Source of the DNA: Stappia indica
Lineage (GTDB): Bacteria > Pseudomonadota > Alphaproteobacteria > Rhizobiales > Stappiaceae
Assembly: GCF_009789575.1 (NCBI RefSeq)
Contig: NZ_CP046908.1
Span: 1,984,001-2,048,000 of the forward strand
Direction of reading: 5' to 3'
DNA length: 64,000 nt
The position numbers and the translations under genes are program-made. Of the stretch, positions 8,252 through 15,987 are shown one piece after another. The notes below the pieces were generated by a model that saw only the letters and a program-made list of their open reading frames with translations, was not told the DNA's origin and ran no database searches. Each line of letters starts with the position of its first letter. Within the stretch, counting starts at the first letter, position 1.

Positions 8252-9277
8252 CTATTCCTCGCTGCGGCTGTTGCTGCGGGAGTAGAGGCCGATGGTGATC
8301 AGGATGACGGCGCCAGCGGCCACGTGTTGCCAGAAGGCCTCGAAGCCGAGCATCACCACAGCGTTGGTGATGGTGGCGAGCAACCAGGCCCCGAGCAGCG
8401 TTCCGATGATCGAGCCGCGTCCGCCGAACAGATTGGTGCCGCCGACGATCACCGCGGCGACGGTGTTCAGCAGGATCGTCACCGCGCCCGAGGCGACGAC
8501 CGCATCGAGGCGACCGGTCAAGATGATGCCGCCAAGAGCCGCGATCAGACCCATGAACACATAGACGCCAACCCGGTAGTTCAGGACGCTGATGCCGAGC
8601 CGCCGTGCTGCAACCGGATTGCCGCCGACGGCATGCAGCCGGGCGCCGATCTTGTGGTAGGCGAAGATGCAATGTGCCGCGACGATGAAGGTAAGCGCGA
8701 TGACCAGCGGCATCGGAATTCCGAGCAGCCGCCCGCGCCCGAGCCAGGTGACGAATTCCGGAAAGCCGAAGAAGACGCCGCCGCCGGCATAGACCAGCGC
8801 CAATCCGCGGAACACGAGCTCCGTCGAAAGCGTGACAATGAAGTCCGGCATCCGCAGCTTGGTGATCAGCAGACCGTTGATCAGGCCGCAAAGCCCGCCC
8901 GTCGTGAAACCGACAAGCACCGCGACCCAGAGCGGCAGGCCGAAATCCTTGAGGGCGGCGGCAAAGGCAACGCTGGACAGCGTCAGGATTGCGCCGATCG
9001 ACAGATCGATACCACGGGCGGTGATGACGGCCGTCATGCCGATGCCCAGCAACATGATGAGCGAGGCGTCGAGGGAGATTGCCCGCATGTTGCCGGCGGA
9101 AAAGAAGCTCGGCGTGGTGAAGGCCATGATCAGGGCAATGATGCCGAGCATCACCGCCGGCGCAGCCAGCGGGACCTTCGTCGGGCCGAAGAGCGGGGGC
9201 AGGTTGCCGCGCCAGTTCGAGGTTTCAAGCACCTGGCGCTGCCGCGCAGCCGGGCCATCGTCTTGTACGAGTGCCAA
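8252..9277 (-). CDS. ABC importer permease (RbsC/LsrC type)
   Basis: A membrane permease of the BPD_transp_2 family with about 8-10 hydrophobic segments and family blocks DLSIGAILTLSSVAFA, GLINGLLI and GGRGSIIGTLLGAW. I place the start at TTG 9277 (341 residues): it has GGAGG 5 bases upstream. ATG 9301, also in frame, has no ribosome site and overlaps an operator-like inverted repeat. It is a single permease gene where E. coli has LsrC plus LsrD, so it probably forms a homodimer with the single-domain ATPase. It is first in the operon after the LsrR-like regulator. Confidence 0.88.
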   Translation of the reverse strand: MALVQDDGPAARQRQVLETSNWRGNLPPLFGPTKVPLAAPAVMLGIIALIMAFTTPSFFSAGNMRAISLDASLIMLLGIGMTAVITARGIDLSIGAILTLSSVAFAAALKDFGLPLWVAVLVGFTTGGLCGLINGLLITKLRMPDFIVTLSTELVFRGLALVYAGGGVFFGFPEFVTWLGRGRLLGIPMPLVIALTFIVAAHCIFAYHKIGARLHAVGGNPVAARRLGISVLNYRVGVYVFMGLIAALGGIILTGRLDAVVASGAVTILLNTVAAVIVGGTNLFGGRGSIIGTLLGAWLLATITNAVVMLGFEAFWQHVAAGAVILITIGLYSRSNSRSEE

Positions 9278-9292
9278 TGTTTCCTCCGGAGG

Positions 9293-9329
9293 TGTGTTCA
9301 TTTGTTTTTTGTTGGATCAATTGAACACA
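9293..9329. promoter_or_regulatory. Operator-like inverted repeat before the AI-2-type importer operon
   Basis: Perfect 8-bp inverted repeat TGTGTTCA (9293-9300) / TGAACACA (9322-9329) around an AT-rich core, just ahead of the permease ribosome site. The block TGTTCATTTGTTTT (9295-9308) matches TGTTCATATGTTTT at 10589-10602 in front of the divergent arm, with one difference in 14. It is a candidate binding site for the LsrR-like regulator encoded between them. Confidence 0.6.
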
Positions 9330-9452
9330 CAGCTTGGGAGGAGTGTCAAGCACCTCGTTTTCCTCCCGCGTCATCGGCACCCGCGCGCAGCCGCGCGCCC
9401 CGCCAGGCAGGCTGCAGGAAGGTCGGAAAACGGGAGGGAAGACGTGCGCGGA

Positions 9453-10385
9453 TCAAACCACCAGAGCGTGGGCGGTTTGCTCGTCAGTAATGAAGATATT
9501 GATGAAATCGCCCTGCAGGGCCGCGCGTATCGCAGGCACCTTGTCGAGGCCGCCGGAGGCGGCAATCATCCGCGGCGCCTCGCGGTAGCTCTCCAGCGGC
9601 AAGCCGATCACCCGCTCGTGCAATGGCAGGTCGATCTCCTTGCCTTGCGCATCGAAGAACCGGCAGAGAACATCGCCAACCGCACCGCTCCGGCGCATTG
9701 CCTCGACCTCCGCGGGATGGACATAGCCGCGACGGATCACGCTGGCGGTCTCGTCGACCGCACCGATGCCAACCAGCGCGAAATCGGCCTTTAGCGCCAT
9801 CTGCAATGTGTTGCGCACGCTGGCGTCGCGCAGCATAGCCTTGGCAATCTGGGCATCCTCCACCACCAGCGGCGCTGGCACGAGGAACATCTTGCAATCG
9901 GCACTGACAACGCGAAGGCCGTCGACATAGGCCTGAACGCCGCCGGTCATGCCGACAAGGTCGATCCGGCGATCGTTCACCAGATGGCCCAGGCGACGGA
10001 TCGCCGCGCCGACCATTTCCCCCCAGCCGACCGCCAGAAGCCCGCCCTCATCCAGGCGCTGCATCAGGAACTGGGCCGCGGCCTGGCCAAGCCTTTCGCT
10101 GCGTGGCTCCCCCGCGAGATGCGGGATGACCCGCACCTCCTCCAGCTTGAACCGGTCCTGCAAGCGGCGCTCGATCTCCAGGCACCCCTGCAAGGCGGAG
10201 TTGATACGCACCTCCAGCATGCCGCTGCGGCGACCGTTTTCGAGCATTCGGGAGACCTTGATACGCGGCAGGCCCAGCTTTTCGCCAATCGCCTGCTGCG
10301 TCAGTCCGTCATGGTAGTAGTACCAGGCCACACGGGCCAACAGCGCGTCTTCCTCGGAAATGATCGGCGTCTCGAATGCAGTCAT
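9453..10385 (-). CDS. lsrR: LsrR-like SorC/DeoR-family transcriptional regulator
   Basis: A 310-residue sugar-phosphate-sensing regulator. The N-terminal helix-turn-helix is visible as DGLTQQAIGEKLGLPRIKVSRML. The C-terminal SorC-type effector domain contains LLAVGWGEMVGAAIRRL, ALVGIGAVDE and IGLPLES. LsrR represses lsr genes and is released by phosphorylated AI-2; here it lies between the importer operon and the divergent LVIVD/LsrK-like arm. The start is taken at ATG 10385 (GAGAG 7 bases upstream) rather than the in-frame GTG at 10403. Confidence 0.87.
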   Translation of the reverse strand: MTAFETPIISEEDALLARVAWYYYHDGLTQQAIGEKLGLPRIKVSRMLENGRRSGMLEVRINSALQGCLEIERRLQDRFKLEEVRVIPHLAGEPRSERLGQAAAQFLMQRLDEGGLLAVGWGEMVGAAIRRLGHLVNDRRIDLVGMTGGVQAYVDGLRVVSADCKMFLVPAPLVVEDAQIAKAMLRDASVRNTLQMALKADFALVGIGAVDETASVIRRGYVHPAEVEAMRRSGAVGDVLCRFFDAQGKEIDLPLHERVIGLPLESYREAPRMIAASGGLDKVPAIRAALQGDFINIFITDEQTAHALVV

Positions 10386-10697
10386 GGACGATCTCTCAGG
10401 CACGCGCCAAGACGTCGGCCCCGTCTGACGCAGGGGCTTCCGCGTAAAAACGCAACGGTATTACGAATCAGGCTCCACCAAACTTCAAGCTCAAACCGGC
10501 CAAACTTGGTCCAGCGCGTTTGCCCCAGAGCGAACGATCCGGTCAAGGCAAAAAGCGGGACGCGGCGCTTGACGAGCCCTATCGTGCATGTTCATATGTT
10601 TTGTATAAACACAAATGATCTATTCGTAAAGCGATCCGGCATCCGCATACCTCGAAGGAGCGGTGGACAGCCAGACGTTCCCCCCGGAGAGGAAACC
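10386..10697. promoter_or_regulatory. Divergent control region of the AI-2-type island
   Basis: 312 non-coding bases between the LsrR-like gene and the LVIVD-protein gene. An AT-rich block at 10586-10620 holds TGTTCATATGTTTT (10589-10602), nearly identical to the element at 9295-9308. It also holds a small inverted repeat TGTTT/AAACA around 10597-10611 and TATAAAC, which could serve as a -10 element. The rest is GC-rich without evident features. Confidence 0.55.
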
Positions 10698-11960
10698 ATG
10701 ACCACCGCCACCACCCTGCGCGCGCCCGCCCACGCTCTCAACATGCGGCTGATCGGCCACTGCACCCAGGGAGGACGATCCGACGGAACGCAGATCATGG
10801 TGCGCGACGGCTACGCCTATGTGGCCCACATCTTCTCGAAGGGCTTCAGCGTGATCGACGTTCGCGATCCCTCCCGCCCTCGCACGGTGAATTATATCCC
10901 CTCCCCGCCCAACACCTGGTCGCTCCATCTTCAGGTGCATGACAACCTCCTGTTGACGGTGCACGCACAGGACCAGTTCGCAAAGCCGGAAAGCGACGAC
11001 GAACGTAACTACTACAAGGCCGACACCAGCGACATCTCCAAGGCGATGCAGGCGACGGACCGGAACCATTCCGCCGGCATGGCCGTCTACGACTTGAGCG
11101 ATCCCGCGAACCCGCGACAGATCGGCTTCATGCCGGTCAATGGCGTCGGCCTGCATCGGATCTGGTACGCGGGCGGGCGCTGGGCTTACGCCTCCGCGCA
11201 GATCGAAGGGTTCACCGACTTCATCCTCGTGACCATCGACATGTCCGATCCCACAAGGCCGGAGATCGCCGGCCGGTTCTGGCTGCCGGGAATGAATGTT
11301 GCCGCCGGCGAGGTGCCGGACTGGCCGCTTGCGGAGGGGCGCTACAGCCTGCACCATCCGATCGTGCATGGCGACACGGCCTATTGCGGCTGGCGCGATG
11401 CCTGCCTCGTCGTCGTCGACGTGAAGGACCGCACGGCTCCCAGGATGATCGCGCATCGCAACTGGGCACCGCCCTTCGGTGGCGGCACCCACAACTGCCT
11501 CCCCCTGCCGGATCGCGACCTGCTGATCGTGGTCGACGAGACGGTCCTCGACAACGAGGAGGACGGCGACAAGCCGATCTGGGTCTTCGATATTCGCAAC
11601 CCTGCCAATCCGATCTCCATCGCCACCTTCCCCAAGCCCAACGACCGCGACTACAAGGCCGTCGGCGGGCATTTCGGGCCGCACAACGTCCATGAAAACC
11701 GGCCGGGCAGTTTCGTCAGCTCGACGCTGATCTTCTCCACCTGGCAAAATGCCGGCTTGAGGATCCACGACATTTCCAATCCCTACGCCCCTAGAGAAGT
11801 CGGCGCGCTCGTTCCCCAGGCCCCGACACATCATGTCGACCATCGCCCGGGCCGACCGCTGGTTATCAACACCACGGATGTCTTCGTGGACTCTGCGGGT
11901 CTTGTCTATTTTACTGACTTCAGCGGCGGCGGCCTGCACATCGCCGAGTTCAACGGCTGA
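10698..11960 (+). CDS. LVIVD-repeat beta-propeller protein
   Basis: A 420-residue protein built from LVIVD-type propeller repeats. Successive blades read GFSVIDVRDPSRPR, GMAVYDLSDPANPR, FILVTIDMSDPTRP, CLVVVDVKDRTAP, PIWVFDIRNPANP and GLRIHDISNPYAPR. Histidine-rich loops (LHHPIVHGD, GGGTHNCLP, THHVDHRPG) could form a metal site at the propeller centre. No signal peptide is evident. The start ATG 10698 has GGAGAGGAA just upstream; the open frame further left is not used. It is 32 bases ahead of the LsrK-like gene and shares its promoter. Its function is unknown; by position it may act on AI-2 or its products. Confidence 0.8.
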   Translation: MTTATTLRAPAHALNMRLIGHCTQGGRSDGTQIMVRDGYAYVAHIFSKGFSVIDVRDPSRPRTVNYIPSPPNTWSLHLQVHDNLLLTVHAQDQFAKPESDDERNYYKADTSDISKAMQATDRNHSAGMAVYDLSDPANPRQIGFMPVNGVGLHRIWYAGGRWAYASAQIEGFTDFILVTIDMSDPTRPEIAGRFWLPGMNVAAGEVPDWPLAEGRYSLHHPIVHGDTAYCGWRDACLVVVDVKDRTAPRMIAHRNWAPPFGGGTHNCLPLPDRDLLIVVDETVLDNEEDGDKPIWVFDIRNPANPISIATFPKPNDRDYKAVGGHFGPHNVHENRPGSFVSSTLIFSTWQNAGLRIHDISNPYAPREVGALVPQAPTHHVDHRPGRPLVINTTDVFVDSAGLVYFTDFSGGGLHIAEFNG

Positions 11961-11992
11961 GACCGGCCGGCGCACGCGACGAGGAGGGCTCA

Positions 11993-13558
11993 ATGCCGCA
12001 ATACTATCTCGCCATAGATGCCGGCACCGGCAGCGGCCGGGCGGTGGTCTTCGATGACGCTGGCCGTCAGTGCGGTCTCAGCCAGGAAGAGTGGACCCAT
12101 ATCAGCGAGGCCGGCGTCCCCGGCTCGATGAGTTTCGACTGTGCGGGGAACTGGCGGCTTCTCGCCCGCTGCATCCGCCGCGCCATCGCCAGTGCCGGCA
12201 TCCGCGCGGATGAGATCGCGGCGATCAGCTCGACATCGATGCGCGAAGGTATTGTGGTCTACGACGCGGCGGGAAACGAACTGTGGGCCTGTGCCAATGT
12301 CGACGGCCGGGCGACGGCCGAAGTCGCCGACCTGAAGGCCCGGGACGAAGAACTGGAAGCGCATTTCTACCGCGTCAGTGGCCAGACCTTCGCGCTCGGG
12401 GTCTGGCCGCGGCTGGAATGGCTGCGCCGGAACCGTCCGGGCATCTTCGAAAAGGCGGCCAGGCTGTCGATGATCAACGACTGGGTCGCCGCCCGCCTGA
12501 GCGGCGAGATCGTGGTCGAGCCCTCCAACGCGGGCACCACGGGATTGCTGGACCCCGGTGCCAGGCAATGGTCGAACACGCTGATCGCCGAAGCTGGGCT
12601 GCCGCGCGAGCTGTTTCCGCGCGTCGTCGAGCCCGGTTCGGCGATCGGCGGCGTCACGGCGAAGGCCGCGGAGGAAACCGGGCTGAAGACCGGCACGCCG
12701 GTGATCTGCGGCGGCGGCGATGTGCAGATGGGAACGCTGGGCCTTGGCGTCACCCGCGACGGCGATGCCGCAATTCTCGGCGGCACGTTCTGGCAACAGG
12801 TGATCAACATCCCGACGGGCCGCACCGACGACACGAGGCGGGTGCGCATCAATCCGCATGTGGTTGCCGGGCTGAACCAGGCGGAGTGCATCTCGTTTTT
12901 CGTCGGCCTGACCATGCGCTGGTTCCGCGACACGTTCTGCGGCGAGGAGAAGCAAGAGGCCGCCCGGCGCGGCATGGACGTCTATGCCCTTCTGGAGGAA
13001 ATGGCCGCCAGGGTTCCGCCTGGCAGCAACGGGATCATCCCGATCTTTTCCGATGCGATGGACTTCGGACACTGGTACCACGCGGCCCCATCCTTCCTGA
13101 ACATGTCGATCGAGCCGGGCCACACCACCAAGGCGAGCCTGTTTCGCGCGCTGGAGGAAAACGCCGCCATCGTCTCCAGCATCAACCTGGAACGGGTCAT
13201 GAGCTTCTCCAAGGTCCGCATCGACAAGCCGGTGGTGTTCGCCGGTGGCGCGTCCAAAGGCGCGCTATGGGCGCAGATCCTGGCCGACGTTCTGGGCCGC
13301 GAGGTCGCCATCCCAAGGGTGCGCGAGGCGACCGCGTTGGGATGCGCTGCGGTCGCGGCCTTCGGCATCGGAAATTTCTCGTCTCTGGCCGAGGCCGGAT
13401 CGGAAATGTCAGAGGTGGAGCGCATTGTCACGCCCAACCCCACGGTGGCGGAGACCTATCTCGCGGCACGGAACCGCTGGGAACGCGCCTACCCCCAGCA
13501 AAAGGCCCTGACCGACGCAGGCGTGACCTCCGCCATGTGGCGCGCGCCAGGCGTCTGA
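11993..13558 (+). CDS. lsrK: Autoinducer-2 kinase (LsrK-like FGGY kinase)
   Basis: A 521-residue FGGY carbohydrate kinase matching E. coli LsrK along its length: YYLAIDAGTGSGRAVVFD, VPGSMSFD, SSTSMREGIVVY, WACANVD, DPGARQW, GGGDVQMGTLGLGV, LGGTFWQQV, GLTMRWFRD, TWYHAAPSF-like WYHAAPSFLNMS and LFRALEENAAIVS. LsrK phosphorylates imported DPD with ATP in the cytoplasm, trapping it and producing the signal sensed by LsrR. Ribosome site GAGGAGG. No gene for LsrF is present in the island. This is the strongest single marker that the island handles AI-2 rather than an ordinary sugar. Confidence 0.9.
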   Translation: MPQYYLAIDAGTGSGRAVVFDDAGRQCGLSQEEWTHISEAGVPGSMSFDCAGNWRLLARCIRRAIASAGIRADEIAAISSTSMREGIVVYDAAGNELWACANVDGRATAEVADLKARDEELEAHFYRVSGQTFALGVWPRLEWLRRNRPGIFEKAARLSMINDWVAARLSGEIVVEPSNAGTTGLLDPGARQWSNTLIAEAGLPRELFPRVVEPGSAIGGVTAKAAEETGLKTGTPVICGGGDVQMGTLGLGVTRDGDAAILGGTFWQQVINIPTGRTDDTRRVRINPHVVAGLNQAECISFFVGLTMRWFRDTFCGEEKQEAARRGMDVYALLEEMAARVPPGSNGIIPIFSDAMDFGHWYHAAPSFLNMSIEPGHTTKASLFRALEENAAIVSSINLERVMSFSKVRIDKPVVFAGGASKGALWAQILADVLGREVAIPRVREATALGCAAVAAFGIGNFSSLAEAGSEMSEVERIVTPNPTVAETYLAARNRWERAYPQQKALTDAGVTSAMWRAPGV

Positions 13559-13610
13559 CTGTAAAAGCTATGAAGGTTGCCCGGGGTAGGGTCGCTTGCC
13601 CCGCCCCGGC

Positions 13611-13748
13611 CACAGCATGACCGGACTGGGACACGGCACTCACAGCAACCGCGAGCAGGACTGGAACTACCTGCATGTCTGCGTCGATGACGCCAAGCGT
13701 CCAGCCTATTCCGAGATGCTGACCAGCGCGACCCCGGCACCATATTGA
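13611..13748 (+). pseudogene. IS481-type transposase fragment
   Basis: 45 codons resembling the integrase core of IS481-family transposases (DWNYLHVCVDDAKRPAYSEML), ending in TGA at 13746. There is no start, no remaining catalytic triad and no terminal inverted repeats that I can see. It is a relic next to a tRNA gene. Confidence 0.65.
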
Positions 13749-13830
13749 CGCGTGCCCTCGCCTGGCTGCCCGGTACAGCATGCAGGCCAGCGCATCATGA
13801 TCGGAAATTGCTCTTGATAAAGACAAGTGG

Positions 13831-13907
13831 TGGTAGCGGAGGAGGGACTCGAACCCCCGACACGCGGATTATGATTCCGCTGCTCTAACCAACTGAGCTA
13901 CTCCGCC
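13831..13907 (-). tRNA. tRNA-Met (anticodon CAT)
   Basis: A 77-nt cloverleaf with encoded CCA end. Acceptor GGCGGAG pairs with CTCCGCT (first pair G-U). The D arm GCTC/GAGC, anticodon stem GCGGA/TCCGC with loop ATCATAA, and T arm GGGGGTTCGAGTCCCTC are present. The sequence looks like an elongator methionine tRNA; CAT could also be modified for isoleucine, which I consider less likely. Confidence 0.95.
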
Positions 13908-14238
13908 ATACCGGCAGCGGGCAGCTGAGGCCCGCGCGAGTGAGCCCGCATATAGTCGGCGCCGTGGCTGCCTGTCAAGAGACGAGCCGCAGGTTAGGCG
14001 TGCTTCTCCCCACCCGCCGTTTCGTGCAGCTCCTGAGGGCGTCGGTGGATGTCCCTGCAGCGGGGAATGCCACAAGCCAGGGCACAGCCCAGCGCATCTC
14101 CCCTGCCCGGCGCAAGCGCGTTTCCCTCACCCGAGAATTGGGCTAGAGCAGGGTGCGCGACAACAGTCGGACGGCGCGCGAGGCAGGCGCCAGCCCGCAG
14201 AAAACACAAACCGGCGACGAGCAGGCAAGACGAGCAAG
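13908..14238. other. Intergenic region between tRNA-Met and ABC exporter
   Basis: 331 bases of GC-rich sequence. It must hold the tRNA promoter (read leftward) and the exporter promoter (read rightward). I see no clear hexamers, repeats or genes. Confidence 0.5.
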
Positions 14239-15984
14239 ATGGCGGGGCAGAACGACAGCGAGACGGGCGGCACCGAAGGCGGCAGCGGGCTCGGCTCCCT
14301 CTTCGCGTTTCTGATCCGCGACGGCAACCTGATGCGCTCGCCCGTGCTCGCCTATGCGGTGCTGGCCAGCGTCACCCGCTCGGGCATGATCTACGCCATC
14401 AACACGCTGGCGGGCGCGGCTGCCATTGCCACGGGCGATGTCCTGCTGCTGTTCGCCGCCATCGCCTCTACCCTCACCTTCTCGCATCTTGCCCGGGTCG
14501 CCAGCTTCCGTCTGGTCGAGACCACGAAGCGGCGGCTGCGCACCGAACTGAGCCGGCGTCTTCTGGAGGCCCGTGCCGACTTTCTCTCCCGCCGCGACCA
14601 CGGCAAGGTCTATTCCATCGTCACCCACGAGGTGAACCAGATCTCCTATGCGTCGGTGAACTTCATCCAGTCGCTGGAAGCCGTGCTGGTGATCGCCTTC
14701 TGCATTCCCTACATCTTCTATCTGTCCTGGCCGAGCGGTGTGGCGACGCTGGGAGCTGTCGTCCTCGGCGCCATCGGCTACCTGCTGGCGCAGACACCGG
14801 CACAGGCGAGCGCCGAGCGCGCTTCCCGCACCGAGTGGACCTTCTTCGACCGGGTCAACGACGTATTGCGCGGTTACAAGGAACTGCGGCTGCGGCGCGC
14901 GCGGCGCGACGGACTGCAGGCCGACATCGTCGACGCGGCGAGCCGCGAGCGCGAGCTGAAGGTCACCGCAGAGCGCTTCTTCAGCCTCGGCCAGACGGTC
15001 GCCCAGGGCGCGATGATGGGGCTCCTGTGCCTCATCGTCGTCGGTCTGCCGCTCTTTGCCGGCACACCTACGGAGACGGTGCTGCAGGTGCTGACCGTGG
15101 TGCTGTTGACCTACGGGCCGGTGGAAACGGTGATGGGCAATCTTGCCTCCTTCTCGCGCGCCGCCGTCGCGCGGCGCCTGATCGCCGGGCTGGAAAAGGA
15201 CCTGATCGCCGAGGCCGAGACCGACGCGCCGGCGACAGGACCTGTCGCTCCTCCTACCCGCTTCTCGCGGATCGAGCTGCGCGGCGTGACGGCGACCCTG
15301 TCGGAGGCACCGCCCGAAGGGGCTACCACTGCCGCCCCTGCCGACGACGAACGCTTCACCGTCGGACCGATCGATCTGGTGCTGGAGCCCGGGGAAGTGG
15401 TGTTCATCAGCGGCGGCAATGGCGCCGGCAAGTCGACGCTGATCTCGCTGCTGACCGGGCTGCGCCGGCCCGAAGGCGGTGAAATCCTTCTCGACGGACA
15501 GCCGGTGACGACGGCCACCCTTCAGGACTACCGGGACCTCTTCAGCGCGGTCTTCAGCGAGTTTCACCTCTTTTCCCGGCTTTACGGGCTGGACGAGGCC
15601 GAACAGGCGAAGGTTCCGCCGCATCTTGCCGAGCTCGACCTTGCCCACCGCGTCCGCATCGAGAACGGCGCGTTCTCGACCCTGGCGCTGTCGACGGGCC
15701 AGAAACGGCGGCTCGCGCTGTCCGTAGCGCTTGCCGAGGCACGGCCGATCATCGTGCTGGACGAATTCGCCGCCGACCAGGATCCCGTCCGCCGCAAGCT
15801 CTTCTACGACGTGCTGGTGCCGCAGATGGCGCGCGACGGCCATCTGGTCATCGCGGTGACCCACGACGAGCACTGTTTCGACAAGTGCGACCGGCTGATC
15901 CGCATGGAGGCCGGGCGCATCCTTGCCGACACCCGCCAGCCGGGGGCGGCACACGCGATGGCAGATGCCGCGTCAGGAGCCTGA
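14239..15984 (+). CDS. Cyclic-peptide-type ABC exporter (SyrD/PvdE/YojI-like)
   Basis: A 581-residue fusion of a membrane domain (about six hydrophobic segments, residues 25-310) and an ABC ATPase domain (about 345-570). It has Walker A GGNGAGKST, a signature variant LSTGQKRRLALS, Walker B IIVLDEFAADQDP and switch His in VTHDEHCF. The STGQ signature and DEFAADQDP box are typical of exporters of siderophore precursors and small cyclic peptides. No peptide synthetase, precursor peptide or siderophore gene lies nearby, so the cargo is unknown. It is convergent with the next gene, with only 3 bases between stops. Confidence 0.85.
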   Translation: MAGQNDSETGGTEGGSGLGSLFAFLIRDGNLMRSPVLAYAVLASVTRSGMIYAINTLAGAAAIATGDVLLLFAAIASTLTFSHLARVASFRLVETTKRRLRTELSRRLLEARADFLSRRDHGKVYSIVTHEVNQISYASVNFIQSLEAVLVIAFCIPYIFYLSWPSGVATLGAVVLGAIGYLLAQTPAQASAERASRTEWTFFDRVNDVLRGYKELRLRRARRDGLQADIVDAASRERELKVTAERFFSLGQTVAQGAMMGLLCLIVVGLPLFAGTPTETVLQVLTVVLLTYGPVETVMGNLASFSRAAVARRLIAGLEKDLIAEAETDAPATGPVAPPTRFSRIELRGVTATLSEAPPEGATTAAPADDERFTVGPIDLVLEPGEVVFISGGNGAGKSTLISLLTGLRRPEGGEILLDGQPVTTATLQDYRDLFSAVFSEFHLFSRLYGLDEAEQAKVPPHLAELDLAHRVRIENGAFSTLALSTGQKRRLALSVALAEARPIIVLDEFAADQDPVRRKLFYDVLVPQMARDGHLVIAVTHDEHCFDKCDRLIRMEAGRILADTRQPGAAHAMADAASGA

Positions 15985-15987
15985 CCC

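Noticed and set aside
13831-13907. Integration site with att repeats for a complete mobile element
   Set aside because: No integrase gene and no second copy of the tRNA 3' end was found in the window.
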